DNA from: Serinicoccus chungangensis
Lineage (GTDB): Bacteria > Actinomycetota > Actinomycetes > Actinomycetales > Dermatophilaceae
Assembly: GCF_001483745.1 (NCBI RefSeq)
Contig: NZ_LQBL01000002.1
Coordinates: 62,001-126,000, forward strand
Length of the DNA stretch: 64,000 nt
Direction: 5' to 3'
Made by a program: the position numbers and the translations under genes. Shown in pieces: positions 44,936 through 54,457 of this stretch. The notes below the pieces were generated by a model that saw nothing but the letters and a program-made list of their open reading frames with translations, did not search any database and was not told where the DNA came from. The number at the start of each line of letters is the position of its first letter. The stretch's first letter is position 1.

Positions 44936-44951
44936 TCGTATGAGGGGTGCG

Positions 44952-46418
44952 TCAGTCGGCGATCTCGTGCAGCTGGCGGGCGGCCTCGGACAGCGAGCCG
45001 CTCATCGAGGGGTAGACCGTGAAGGTCGCCGAGAACTGGTCGACGTTGAGCCGGTTCGCGACGGCCAGCGCGATGGGGAAGATGAGCTCGCTGGCCCGGG
45101 GTGCGACGACGACACCACCGACGATGGTGGCGCTGCCGCTGCGGGCGAAGAGCTTGACGAAGCCGTCCTGGAGGTTCTGCATCTTGGCGCGCGGGTTCTT
45201 GGTGAGCGGCAGCATGACCGCGCGCGCGTCGACCCGCCCCTCGTCCACGTCGGCCTGGCTGACGCCGACCGTGGCGATCTCGGGGTCGGTGAAGATGTTG
45301 GAGCTGACCTTGCCCAGGGAGAGCGGGGCCACGGCGTCGCCGAGGGAGTGCGCGACCGCGATCCGGCCCTGCATGGCGGCGATGGAGGCCAGGGGGAAGA
45401 CCCCGGTGCAGTCGCCCGCGGCATACACCCCCGCGGCGCTGGTGCGCGAGACCCGGTCGACCTCGACGTGCCCCGAGCGGCTCAGCCGCACCCCGGCCTC
45501 CTCGAGCCCCATGTCCGTGGTGTTGGGGATCGAGCCGACGGCGAGCAGGGCGTGGCTCCCCTCCACCTCGCGCCCGTCCTCCAGGGTGACGACGACCCCC
45601 TCACCGTCGCGCCGGACGGCCCCCGCGCGCGAGCGGTTGAGCACCGTCATGCCGCGCCGGCGGAAGACCTCCTCCACGACGTTGGCGGCGTCGGCGTCCT
45701 CGCCCGGGAGCACCCGGTCCCGTGAGGAGATGAGCGTCACCCGGCACCCCAGCCCGAGGTAGGCGTGGGCCAGCTCGGCGCCGGTGACACCCGAACCGAT
45801 GACGACGAGGTGCTCGGGCAGCTCGGCGAGGTTCCAGATCTGCTGCCAGGTGAGGATCCGCTCCCCGTCCGGCTGCGCCGACTCGAGCACGCGCGGGCGA
45901 GCGCCCGTCGAGACGAGGATGACGTCGGCCTCCAGCTCCCGACGGGTGTGCTCGTGGTCGCAGTCCTCGTCGTGCGGGGCCGGCTCCTCCCCCGAGAGGA
46001 CGTCGTCGACGCCCTCGAGCACCTGCACCCGGCCCGAGCCCAGCAGCTTGCCCGCGCCCTGGACGACCTCGACGCCGGCGGACTCCAGGCGCTCGCCGAT
46101 GTCCCGGCTCTGGGCCCGGGCGAGGTCCATGATCCGGCTGTTGACATCGGTGATGTGCGCGGTCACGCCCTGGTCGCCGGGCACCTGCGCCCCGTCGAAG
46201 TGGACGCCGATGCGCTTGGCCGCGCTGAAGCGGTCCATGAAGTCGGCGGTGGCGATGAGGGCCTTGCTGGGGACGCAGTCGGTGAGCACCGCGGCACCCC
46301 CCAGCCCGGAGCGCTCGACGACCGTGACCTCCGAGCCGAGCTGGGCGGCGGCCAGGGCGGCCTCGTAGCCACCGGGACCTCCCCCGATGACGACGACGGA
46401 CTTGTTGGCGGCACTCAC
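44952..46418 (-). CDS. lpdA: NAD(P)H-quinone reductase LpdA (lipoamide dehydrogenase-like)
   Basis: A 488-residue flavoprotein disulfide-reductase-fold protein: VVVIGGGPGGYEAALAAAQLG binds FAD, VVIGSGVTGAELAHAYLGLG NAD(P)H, and AAGDCTGVFPLASIA the flavin. Where redox enzymes carry CxxxxC, this reads GGAAVLTDCVPSK, with only one cysteine, and the C-terminal His-Glu pair is missing (VYPSMSGSLSEAAR). That combination matches Mycobacterium LpdA (Rv3303c), which reduces quinones rather than lipoamide. A short Asp/His/Glu-rich insert (PHDEDCDHEH) lies midway. The next gene, purine nucleoside phosphorylase, is divergent, the same order as the mycobacterial neighbourhood. Confidence 0.9.
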   Translation of the reverse strand: MSAANKSVVVIGGGPGGYEAALAAAQLGSEVTVVERSGLGGAAVLTDCVPSKALIATADFMDRFSAAKRIGVHFDGAQVPGDQGVTAHITDVNSRIMDLARAQSRDIGERLESAGVEVVQGAGKLLGSGRVQVLEGVDDVLSGEEPAPHDEDCDHEHTRRELEADVILVSTGARPRVLESAQPDGERILTWQQIWNLAELPEHLVVIGSGVTGAELAHAYLGLGCRVTLISSRDRVLPGEDADAANVVEEVFRRRGMTVLNRSRAGAVRRDGEGVVVTLEDGREVEGSHALLAVGSIPNTTDMGLEEAGVRLSRSGHVEVDRVSRTSAAGVYAAGDCTGVFPLASIAAMQGRIAVAHSLGDAVAPLSLGKVSSNIFTDPEIATVGVSQADVDEGRVDARAVMLPLTKNPRAKMQNLQDGFVKLFARSGSATIVGGVVVAPRASELIFPIALAVANRLNVDQFSATFTVYPSMSGSLSEAARQLHEIAD

Positions 46419-46437
46419 GTGCCCATCAAACCATCGC

Positions 46438-46443
46438 TACCCT
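46438..46443 (+). promoter_or_regulatory. -10 TACCCT for nucleoside phosphorylase gene
   Basis: TACCCT ends 6 nt before the ATG at 46450, in a 31-bp divergent gap with lpdA. Confidence 0.45.
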
Positions 46444-46449
46444 GACCCG

Positions 46450-47283
46450 ATGACTACTGGTGCTCCTCCCGACCTCGACGACCCGGCCACGGACCCCCTG
46501 GAGGTGGCGGCGGCCGCGGCCGACGTCATCGCCCGCAGGACGGGCGCGGACCGGCACGACATCGCCCTGGTCCTGGGCAGCGGGTGGAAGCCCGCGGCGG
46601 ACGCGCTGGGCGCCGCCGACGCCGAGGTCGACCATGCCGACGTGCCCGGCTTCGCCGCCGCGGCCGTGGCCGGTCACTCGGGCACGATGCGGTCCATCCC
46701 GCTGAGCAGCGGCCGTCGCGCCCTCGTCTACGGCACCCGCACCCACTTCTACGAGGGCAAGGGCGTGCGCTCCGTGGTGCACGCCGTGCGCACCGCCGCC
46801 GCCGCCGGGTGCTCCACCATCGTGCTCACCAACGGCTGCGGGGGGCTCCGCCCGGAGTGGGCTCCCGGCACCCCGGTGCTCATCAAGGACCACCTCAACC
46901 TCACGGCCACCTCGCCGGTCGAGGGCGCGAACTTCGTCGACCTCACCGACCTCTACTCCCGCCGGCTGCGCGACCTCGCCCGCGAGGTCGACCCCGAGCT
47001 GGACGAGGGGGTCTACGTGCAGTTCCCCGGCCCGCACTACGAGACGCCGGCCGAGGTCCAGATGGCCAAGGTGCTGGGCGGCGACCTCGTCGGTATGTCG
47101 ACCGCCCTGGAGGCGATCGCCGCCCGCCAGGCGGGGCTCGAGGTGCTCGGTGTCTCCCTCGTCACCAACGCGGCGGCGGGGATCAGCGAGGCGCCGCTGG
47201 ACCACCAGGAGGTCATCGACGCCGGGACCGCGGCGGCCCAGCGCTGCGGCGAGCTGCTGGCCCGCATCGTCGAGCGCATCTGA
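46450..47283 (+). CDS. punA: Purine nucleoside phosphorylase
   Basis: A 277-residue trimeric-type purine nucleoside phosphorylase (PunA/DeoD2, as in mycobacteria) that cleaves purine (deoxy)nucleosides with phosphate. VLGSGWKPAADAL is the phosphate-binding loop, GHSGTMR and RTHFYEGKG bind phosphate/ribose, TNGCGGLRPEW and YVQFPGPHYETPAE the base, and LVGMSTALEA the 2'/3'-OH contacts; VTNAAAG completes the base pocket. Ten bases separate its stop from the phosphosugar mutase start. The product deoxyribose-1-phosphate would be turned to the 5-phosphate by a phosphopentomutase and fed to DeoC at 60001. Confidence 0.94.
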   Translation: MTTGAPPDLDDPATDPLEVAAAAADVIARRTGADRHDIALVLGSGWKPAADALGAADAEVDHADVPGFAAAAVAGHSGTMRSIPLSSGRRALVYGTRTHFYEGKGVRSVVHAVRTAAAAGCSTIVLTNGCGGLRPEWAPGTPVLIKDHLNLTATSPVEGANFVDLTDLYSRRLRDLAREVDPELDEGVYVQFPGPHYETPAEVQMAKVLGGDLVGMSTALEAIAARQAGLEVLGVSLVTNAAAGISEAPLDHQEVIDAGTAAAQRCGELLARIVERI

Positions 47284-47292
47284 GGAGCGACC

Positions 47293-48981
47293 ATGACCGA
47301 GAACGACGACCTGGTGACCACCGCGCGGTCCTGGCTGGACGACGACCCCGACCCCGCGACGAGGGCGGAGCTCGACGCCGTCCTCGAGGCCGTGGAGGCG
47401 GGTGACGACGAGGCTCGTGCCGACCTGGCCGACCGCTTCTCCGCCTTCCTGGAGTTCGGCACCGCGGGGCTGCGCGGCGAGCTCGGCGCCGGCCCGAACC
47501 GGATGAACCGCGCGGTGGTCATCCGCACGGCCGCCGGGCTCACGGCATACCTGCGCGCGCGGCTGGAGGACGCCGGCGACGCCACCCCCGGTCCGGCGGT
47601 CGTCATCGGCTTCGACGCCCGACGCAACTCCGACGTCTTCGCCCGCGACACCGCGGCCGTCGTCACCGCGGCCGGGGGCCGGGCCATGGTGCTGCCCCAC
47701 CCGCTGCCGACGCCGGTGCTGGCCTTCGCCATCCGGCACCTCGGCGCCGACGCCGGCGTCATGGTCACCGCCAGCCACAACCCGCCCCAGGACAACGGCT
47801 ACAAGGTCTACCTCGGCGACGGCTCGCAGATCGTGCCGCCCACGGACGCCGAGATCGCCGCGCAGATCGACGCGGTCGAGAGCGTCGCCGGGGTCCCGCT
47901 CGCGCGGGACGGCTGGGAGACGCTGGACGAGGAGGTGCTGGAGGCCTACCTCGACCGGGCGGTCGCCGTGCTGGACCCCGACAGCCCCCGCGACCTGACC
48001 ATCGTCCACACCGCGCTGCACGGCGTGGGTTCGGAGGTCGTCCGTCGCGCGTTCGAGCGGGCCGGGTTCGCCGCGCCGGCACCGGTCCCCAGCCAGTCCG
48101 AGCCAGACCCGGCATTCCCCACGGTCCCCTTCCCCAACCCCGAGGAGCCGGGCGCCATCGACGCCGCCCTCGAGCTGGCCGGCCAGGTCCACCCCGACCT
48201 GGTCATCGCCAACGACCCGGACGCCGACCGGTGCGCGCTCGCTGTCCAGGACGCGCACGGGTGGCGGATGCTGCGCGGCGACGAGGTGGGCGCCCTGCTC
48301 GGGCAGCACGTCATCGACCGGGGTCGGGTCGGTGGCGAGCGCCGCGTGCTGGCCCGGTCCATCGTCTCCTCGCGGCTGCTCGGGGCGATGGCTGAGGCGG
48401 CCGGGCTGCAGCCGGCCGAGACGCTCACCGGGTTCAAGTGGATCGGTCGCGTGCCCGGGCTCGCCTACGGCTACGAGGAGGCCCTCGGCTACTGCGTCGA
48501 CCCGGCCTGCGTCCCGGACAAGGACGGGGTGACGGCGGCTCTCCTGGCCGCCGAGCTGGCGGCGACGCTCAAGGCGCGCGGGCGGACGCTCACCGACCTC
48601 CTGGACGAGCTGGCGGTGCGCCACGGGGTGCACCAGACCGACGCCTTCTCCGTCCGGGTCAGCGACCTCGCCCAGATCCCGCCGGTGATGGCCCGGCTGC
48701 GTGAGCAACCCCCGGCCGAGCTGGGCGGGGTCCCGGTCGAGCGCCTCGACGACCTCGCCGAGGGGGTCGACGGGCTGCCCCCGACCGACGGTCTGCGCTT
48801 CCTGCTCACCGACGACACCCGGGTCGTCGTGCGGCCCAGCGGCACCGAGCCCAAGCTCAAGGTCTACCTCGAGGCGGTCGTCGGGGTCGAGGACCCGGAC
48901 GGCCTCGAGCCGGCCCGCGAGGAGGCCGGTCGGCGCCTGCAGCGCGTGCGCGAGAGTATGCAGCAGCTGACCGAGGTCTGA
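47293..48981 (+). CDS. pmmB: Phospho-sugar mutase (phosphomannomutase/phosphopentomutase type)
   Basis: A 562-residue alpha-D-phosphohexomutase. GVMVTASHNPPQDNGYKVY carries the phosphoserine, IANDPDADRCAL the magnesium loop, and RPSGTEPKLKVYLE the substrate phosphate-binding loop. The long form with a 60-residue N-terminal extension (SWLDDDPDPATRAEL) corresponds to mycobacterial PmmB (Rv3308). Location right after purine nucleoside phosphorylase suggests it isomerises (deoxy)ribose-1-phosphate to the 5-phosphate rather than working on mannose phosphate; members with both specificities are known. A GGAG ribosome binding site precedes the ATG. Confidence 0.92.
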   Translation: MTENDDLVTTARSWLDDDPDPATRAELDAVLEAVEAGDDEARADLADRFSAFLEFGTAGLRGELGAGPNRMNRAVVIRTAAGLTAYLRARLEDAGDATPGPAVVIGFDARRNSDVFARDTAAVVTAAGGRAMVLPHPLPTPVLAFAIRHLGADAGVMVTASHNPPQDNGYKVYLGDGSQIVPPTDAEIAAQIDAVESVAGVPLARDGWETLDEEVLEAYLDRAVAVLDPDSPRDLTIVHTALHGVGSEVVRRAFERAGFAAPAPVPSQSEPDPAFPTVPFPNPEEPGAIDAALELAGQVHPDLVIANDPDADRCALAVQDAHGWRMLRGDEVGALLGQHVIDRGRVGGERRVLARSIVSSRLLGAMAEAAGLQPAETLTGFKWIGRVPGLAYGYEEALGYCVDPACVPDKDGVTAALLAAELAATLKARGRTLTDLLDELAVRHGVHQTDAFSVRVSDLAQIPPVMARLREQPPAELGGVPVERLDDLAEGVDGLPPTDGLRFLLTDDTRVVVRPSGTEPKLKVYLEAVVGVEDPDGLEPAREEAGRRLQRVRESMQQLTEV

Positions 48982-49027
48982 CCGGCACCGGCCCACCCGT
49001 GGTCCGGAGGGAGAGGAGGGAGCACCC

Positions 49028-49639
49028 ATGGCAGCGACGGACGCCACCCTGCGCGGCGAGGTCCTCGGGACCTACCGCGCCCTGCCCGCCCGGGTGCTGG
49101 GCTGGGTGATGGTGGGCTGCGCGGGCGTCCTCGCGGCCCTCACCGTCTGGGACCTGCTCTCCGGGCACCGGGACGGCGCGGTCGGGGCCGTCGCCTTCGT
49201 CGTGGGCATCGCCGCGGCCGCGTGGGTGCTCTTCCTGCGCCCCCGCGCGGTGCTGCACGAGGACGGCGTGCTCCTGGTCAACGTCGTGCGGGACACCGCG
49301 GTGCCGTTCGCCGCGGTCGACGAGGTCACCCACCAGTGGGCGCTGGAGCTGCACGACACCGAGGGTCGACGGCACAGCGCCTGGGCGGTGCCGGCGAAGC
49401 GGGAGCGCAGCCGCCCCACCCCCGTGGACGACTTCGCCCAGACCACCCGTCGGCGGGGGGACGGGGGCACCTCCGCCCAGACCGTCGCCGACGAGGTCCA
49501 GCGGGCGCTGCAGCGCTGGCGCCTCGACGGCGGTCAGCTCGAGGAGGGGGCCACCACGGTGACGAGCACGCCGGCCCGGCCCGCGCTCGCGGCGCTGGCC
49601 CTCGCGGTCCTGCTGGCGGTGCTCGCCGTGCTGCTCTGA
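49028..49639 (+). CDS. PH-domain-like membrane protein
   Basis: A 203-residue protein with two N-terminal helices (VLGWVMVGCAGVLAALTVWDLL, AVGAVAFVVGIAAAAWVLFL), a cytoplasmic beta-rich region resembling bacterial PH domains (RPRAVLHEDGVLLVNVVRDTAVPFAAVDEV), an Arg-rich loop, and a C-terminal membrane helix (ALAALALAVLLAVLAVLL). Such proteins are common in actinobacteria and have no known role. A GGAGGG-rich ribosome binding site stands before ATG 49028. It lies 46 bases after the phosphosugar mutase, perhaps in the same transcript. Confidence 0.65.
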   Translation: MAATDATLRGEVLGTYRALPARVLGWVMVGCAGVLAALTVWDLLSGHRDGAVGAVAFVVGIAAAAWVLFLRPRAVLHEDGVLLVNVVRDTAVPFAAVDEVTHQWALELHDTEGRRHSAWAVPAKRERSRPTPVDDFAQTTRRRGDGGTSAQTVADEVQRALQRWRLDGGQLEEGATTVTSTPARPALAALALAVLLAVLAVLL

Positions 49640-49676
49640 GCGCAGGTCCCCGGCGACGGCGCCCGGGACCGCGACC

Positions 49677-49682
49677 TAGACT
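49677..49682 (+). promoter_or_regulatory. -10 TAGACT for uridine kinase-like gene
   Basis: TAGACT ends 8 nt before the ATG at 49691 and begins the MoxR-DUF58 cluster transcript. Confidence 0.45.
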
Positions 49683-49690
49683 GTCCCCTC

Positions 49691-50347
49691 ATGGACCCGG
49701 CCCCCGCCCCCGCCCGTGTCCTCGTGCTCGCCGGCCCCAGCGGCGCCGGCAAGTCCAGGCTCGCCGCGCACCTGCACTCGACCCACGGCTGGCCGGTGGT
49801 GCAGCTGGACGACTTCTACCGCGAGGGCACCGACCCGGACCTGCCGATGAGCCCCCTGGGGCTGCCCGACTGGGACCACGTCGACTCGTGGGACCTGGAC
49901 GCCGCGCTGGGGGCGCTCGAGCAGCTGTGCCGGGCGGGCACGGCCCAGATGCCGGTCTACGACATCAGCCGCTCGGCCGTCAGCGGGACCCACGAGGTGA
50001 GCCGCGGGCGGCACCCCGTGGTCGTGGCGGAAGGGATCTTCGCCGCCCACACGACGCCCGGGCTGCGCTCGCGCGGGCTGCTGGCCGACGCCTGGTGCAT
50101 CCGCAACCGGCCGTGGCTCACCTTCAGCCGGCGGCTGGTCCGTGACCTGGCCGAACGTCGCAAGCCCCCGCTCACCCTCTGGCGGCGCGGCCACGTCCTG
50201 CGCCGGGCGGAGCCGGGTATCGTGGCCGCCCAGGAGCAGCTCGGCGCGCGTGCCATGACCGCGCGCGAGGCCCAGCTGCTCGCCCGGGGGCTGACCGCGT
50301 CGTCGGGTCCGCGGACGTCGTCGATCGATCGAGGAGCAGGGGGATGA
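49691..50347 (+). CDS. Uridine kinase-like P-loop protein
   Basis: A 218-residue kinase. VLVLAGPSGAGKSRLAAHLH is a Walker A loop, VVQLDDFYREGTDPDLP contains the DDFY motif of uridine/phosphoribulokinase-type enzymes, HVDSWDLDAAL the DxW helix, and VVAEGIFA the base-binding segment. It may phosphorylate uridine or another nucleoside, fitting the salvage genes around, though its substrate motifs differ from Udk. The stop overlaps the next gene as ATGA, which puts this kinase in the membrane cluster operon for unknown reasons. Confidence 0.75.
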   Translation: MDPAPAPARVLVLAGPSGAGKSRLAAHLHSTHGWPVVQLDDFYREGTDPDLPMSPLGLPDWDHVDSWDLDAALGALEQLCRAGTAQMPVYDISRSAVSGTHEVSRGRHPVVVAEGIFAAHTTPGLRSRGLLADAWCIRNRPWLTFSRRLVRDLAERRKPPLTLWRRGHVLRRAEPGIVAAQEQLGARAMTAREAQLLARGLTASSGPRTSSIDRGAGG

Positions 50348-51468
50348 GCCAGCCACCCTTCGGGCCGCCGCCCGGTGACACCGGGCGCGGCGAGCCGTCA
50401 CCGGCTCCCCCACCCATCCCGCAGGCCCCGCCGGGGCAGGCCGTGGGCGGGTCACCGCAGTGGCAGCAGCCGCCGGGAGGTCACCCCTCGCAGCAGGACA
50501 CGCCCGGCCCGACACGGTGGCAGCAGCTGCCGCCCGAGCAGCTCACCCGTCTGCACCAGCCCGGCGTCGTGCCCCTGCGGCCCCTGACCCTCGGCGACAT
50601 GTTCGGCGGGTCGCTGCAGACGATGCGACGCAACCCCGAGGCGACGATCGGCATGGGCCTCGTCGTGCTCTCCGTCGTGCTCGTCCCCTCGCTCCTGCTG
50701 ACCCTGCTCGCCACCCGCTCGGTCTCCTCGGTGGACCAGCTGGGGGCCGAGCTCATCCTGCTCCTCGTGGGGGGCCTGCTGAGCTCGCTCGCCTCGATCG
50801 CCCTCACCGGGATGATCGTGCACGTCGTCGGGGAGGCCGTCCTGGGCGACCGGGCCAGCCTCGCCTCGACCTGGGCCGCGGTCCGCGGGCGCCTCCTCGC
50901 GCTCGTGGGGACCGTGCTGCTCCTCGGCGTGCTCTTCACGGCCGCCCTGGTCGCCCTGGTGGCCGCCGCCGTCGGCCTGGTCGTCGGCCTCGGCGAGTCG
51001 GGCCTGGCGGTCCTCCTCGTCGTGCTCCTGTCCGTCGCCTTCGTGGTGGGCCTGGTGTGGGCGGGCTGCCGGCTCAGCCTCGCCCCCGCCCCGGTCGTGC
51101 TCGAGCGGGTGGGGCCGTGGCGCGGCATCGCCCGCGCCTGGGCCCTCACCAAGGGCGCCCAGGCCTGGCGCGTCGTCGGCATCACGGTGCTGGCGGGGAT
51201 CGTCACCGGCATCCTGGCGGCGATCGTGCAGCTGCCCGTCGTGGCCGTGGTCTCGGCGCTGGTCGGCCCGGAGGTGGTCACCTCACCCCTGAGCCCGGTG
51301 ACCGTGCTCACCGACCACGCGCTGCAGCTCGTCGTCGGGGCCCTGACCATCCCGTTCACGGCGGGCGTGACCGCCCTGCTCTACCTCGACCAGCGGATCC
51401 GGCGCGAGGGTCTGGACGTCTCGCTCGTCGCGGCCGCCCAGGAGCGCGCCGCGACGCGGTCCCGCTGA
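50344..51468 (+). CDS. Multi-pass membrane protein (DUF7847/GPDP membrane domain type)
   Basis: A 374-residue protein: 80 residues of Pro/Gln-rich cytoplasmic sequence, then about six to seven hydrophobic segments (for example TIGMGLVVLSVVLVPSLLLTLLA and VGTVLLLGVLFTAALVALVAAAVG) and a short basic tail. This pattern, PLRPLTLGDMFGGSLQTMRRNP then a bundle of helices, is typical of actinobacterial membrane proteins annotated as glycerophosphodiester-phosphodiesterase membrane domain. It carries no catalytic residues. It starts the run of genes leading to MoxR and DUF58. Confidence 0.7.
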   Translation: MSQPPFGPPPGDTGRGEPSPAPPPIPQAPPGQAVGGSPQWQQPPGGHPSQQDTPGPTRWQQLPPEQLTRLHQPGVVPLRPLTLGDMFGGSLQTMRRNPEATIGMGLVVLSVVLVPSLLLTLLATRSVSSVDQLGAELILLLVGGLLSSLASIALTGMIVHVVGEAVLGDRASLASTWAAVRGRLLALVGTVLLLGVLFTAALVALVAAAVGLVVGLGESGLAVLLVVLLSVAFVVGLVWAGCRLSLAPAPVVLERVGPWRGIARAWALTKGAQAWRVVGITVLAGIVTGILAAIVQLPVVAVVSALVGPEVVTSPLSPVTVLTDHALQLVVGALTIPFTAGVTALLYLDQRIRREGLDVSLVAAAQERAATRSR

Positions 51469-51485
51469 GTCCGGCAGCACCCGGT

Positions 51486-52178
51486 ATGCCCGTGCCCGCC
51501 CTGCGCACCCTGCCCCCGGTGCTACCCGCCCCGGGGGCGGTGGACCCGGACCGCGACGAGGCGCGACGGTGGCTGCAGGAGGAGCTGGACTCCGGTGACT
51601 ACCGGCTCGAGGTGCCGTGGTGGCTGCGCCTGTGGCGGTGGGTCACCGACCGCCTGCCGGACCCGGCGGCCCTCGGGCCGCTCCCCCCGTGGACGACGTG
51701 GGTCGTCCTGGCCGCGGTCGTCGTCGCCGTGACCGCCGTCGCGCTCTTCGTCACGCGCGACCGGTGGCGGACCGGGCGGCTGGCTCCCGCCGGCCGGGCC
51801 GGGGCCGTCCTGGACGGTCGACGCCGGTCCGCTGCGGACTACCGCGGCGCCGCGCGAGCGGCCCTGGAGGCCGGGCGGGCCGACGAGGCCGTGCTGGAGG
51901 CCTTCCGGGCCATCGCGGCCGGGGCCACCGAGCGCACCCTGCTCGAGGACCGCCCGGGCCGCACCGCGCACGAGGTCGCGGTCGAGCTCGGGGACGTCTT
52001 CGGCGCCCACGCGGAGCCGCTGCACCGCGCCGGGGACACCTTCGACGCCGTCCGCTACGGCGGCCACCACGCCGACACCGACCAGGCCCGGGCGGTCGTG
52101 CAGCTCGACGCCGACCTCGACGCGGCCCGCCCCGAGCTGCCTGGTGGGCGGCGCCCGCAGATGGCGGTCCCGTCGTGA
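51486..52178 (+). CDS. DUF4129 domain protein
   Basis: A 230-residue protein with one central membrane helix (WTTWVVLAAVVVAVTAVALFV). After it, SAADYRGAARAALEAGRADEAVLEAFRAIAAGATERTLLEDRPGRTAHEVA is the DUF4129 motif with the conserved RPGRTAxE. DUF4129 proteins accompany MoxR, DUF58 and transglutaminase-like proteins in gram-positive bacteria and may contact peptidoglycan or exported enzymes. The stop overlaps the next start as GTGA. Confidence 0.82.
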   Translation: MPVPALRTLPPVLPAPGAVDPDRDEARRWLQEELDSGDYRLEVPWWLRLWRWVTDRLPDPAALGPLPPWTTWVVLAAVVVAVTAVALFVTRDRWRTGRLAPAGRAGAVLDGRRRSAADYRGAARAALEAGRADEAVLEAFRAIAAGATERTLLEDRPGRTAHEVAVELGDVFGAHAEPLHRAGDTFDAVRYGGHHADTDQARAVVQLDADLDAARPELPGGRRPQMAVPS

Positions 52179-53433
52179 GGGTCCTGCGCCGGTGGGCGCC
52201 GTGGGTGCTGCTCGTGCTCGTCGTGGCCGTCGTGGCCGCCCTCCTCAGCACGCCTCGCTCCGGCGAGCCGCTCAGCCCGGCCAACAACGGTCCCGACGGC
52301 GCCCAGGCGCTGGCCGAGGTGCTGCGCCAGGAGGGGGTGGACGTGGAGATCGTCGCGGGCACCGCGCGCCTGGACCCGTCCTCGCTCGGCCCGGGGACCA
52401 CCGTCCTGCTCCCGCACACCCGTTACCTCGGCCCCGAGGCAGGTCCGGACCTCGTGGCCCGTCTCGCAGACCTCGACCAGCTGGTGGTGCTGGCCGACGG
52501 CACCGGGGGGACCGGCGCCTCGCTGGGGCTGGACGTCGAGGAGTCGTGGGGGGCCGGCATACCGGTGGTCGCCGACTGCTCCGTGGGCTTCGCGCGGGAG
52601 GGGGACCAGCTCGTCGGGTGGGACGTCCTGCTGTCCGCCGGGTCGCAGGACCGGCCCGCGACCACGGCGTGCTTCCCCCCGGGCGCGGGGCACAACCTCG
52701 GCGGGGCCCGGGAGGGGGCCGTGCTGGTGCTGGAGGAGGACGGGTCCCGGCCGCGCACCGTGCTGGCCGGCATCGGCCCGACCTGGACCAACGCCCGCAT
52801 CACCGAGGGCGCCAACGCCGCGGTGGCGCTGCGGCTGCTGGGCGGCAGCGAACGCCTGGTCTGGGTGCAGCCGCAGCCCTCCGACCTGGGGCTGGAGGCG
52901 ACCGGCTCGCTGTGGGACGTGCTCCCCCGCAGCCTGACCCCGGCGCTCTGGGTCCTCGGGGGTGGGGTGCTGGCCCTCGCCCTCTGGCGGGGGCGCCGCC
53001 TGGGCGCCGTGGTGACCGAGCCGCTGCCGGCCGTCGTCCGGTCGACCGAGACCACCATGAGCCGGGCCCGGCTCTACCACCAGGCCCACGACAGCCGCCA
53101 CGCCGCCCGCGCGGTCCAGGCCGGGGCCCGACGGCGGCTCGCCCCGCACCTGGGCCTGCCGACGACCACCGGGGCCGACCGTCTGGTCGAGGTGGTCAGC
53201 ACGGTGAGCGGGCGCCCGCTCGACCAGGTCCGGCACCTGCTCCTGGAGCCGGTCGCCGCGGGTGACGACGCGGGCCTGCTCGCGCTGGTGCGGGAGGTGC
53301 ACGCGCTGGAGGACCAGCTGCGCCGCCCGGGCCGACCGGTCGCCACCCACCCCACCGACTACCCTGACCCGGGGGGCTCCGCACCCGCCGCGCAGCGCCC
53401 CGGCACCAGCACCAGCACGGCCGAGAGGACACG

Positions 53434-53437
<4 letters not shown>
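52175..53437 (+). CDS. DUF4350 domain protein
   Basis: A 420-residue membrane-anchored protein. An N-terminal helix (WAPWVLLVLVVAVVAALL) is followed by SPANNGPDGAQALAEVLRQEGVDVEIV, the start of the DUF4350 Rossmann-like domain, a second helix (LTPALWVLGGGVLALALW) and a cytoplasmic helical domain. DUF4350 proteins are found in the same gene set as DUF4129, MoxR and DUF58, and their biochemical role is unknown. Start GTG 52175 lies within the DUF4129 stop; its own stop overlaps MoxR's ATG by 4 bases. Confidence 0.8.
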
Positions 53438-54444
<1,007 letters not shown>

Positions 54445-54457
54445 TCCGCCCCGTCCG

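Noticed and set aside
44952-46418. Calling LpdA a dihydrolipoamide dehydrogenase
   Set aside because: Only one of two active-site cysteines is present and the His-Glu pair is missing, so it fits quinone reductase LpdA instead.
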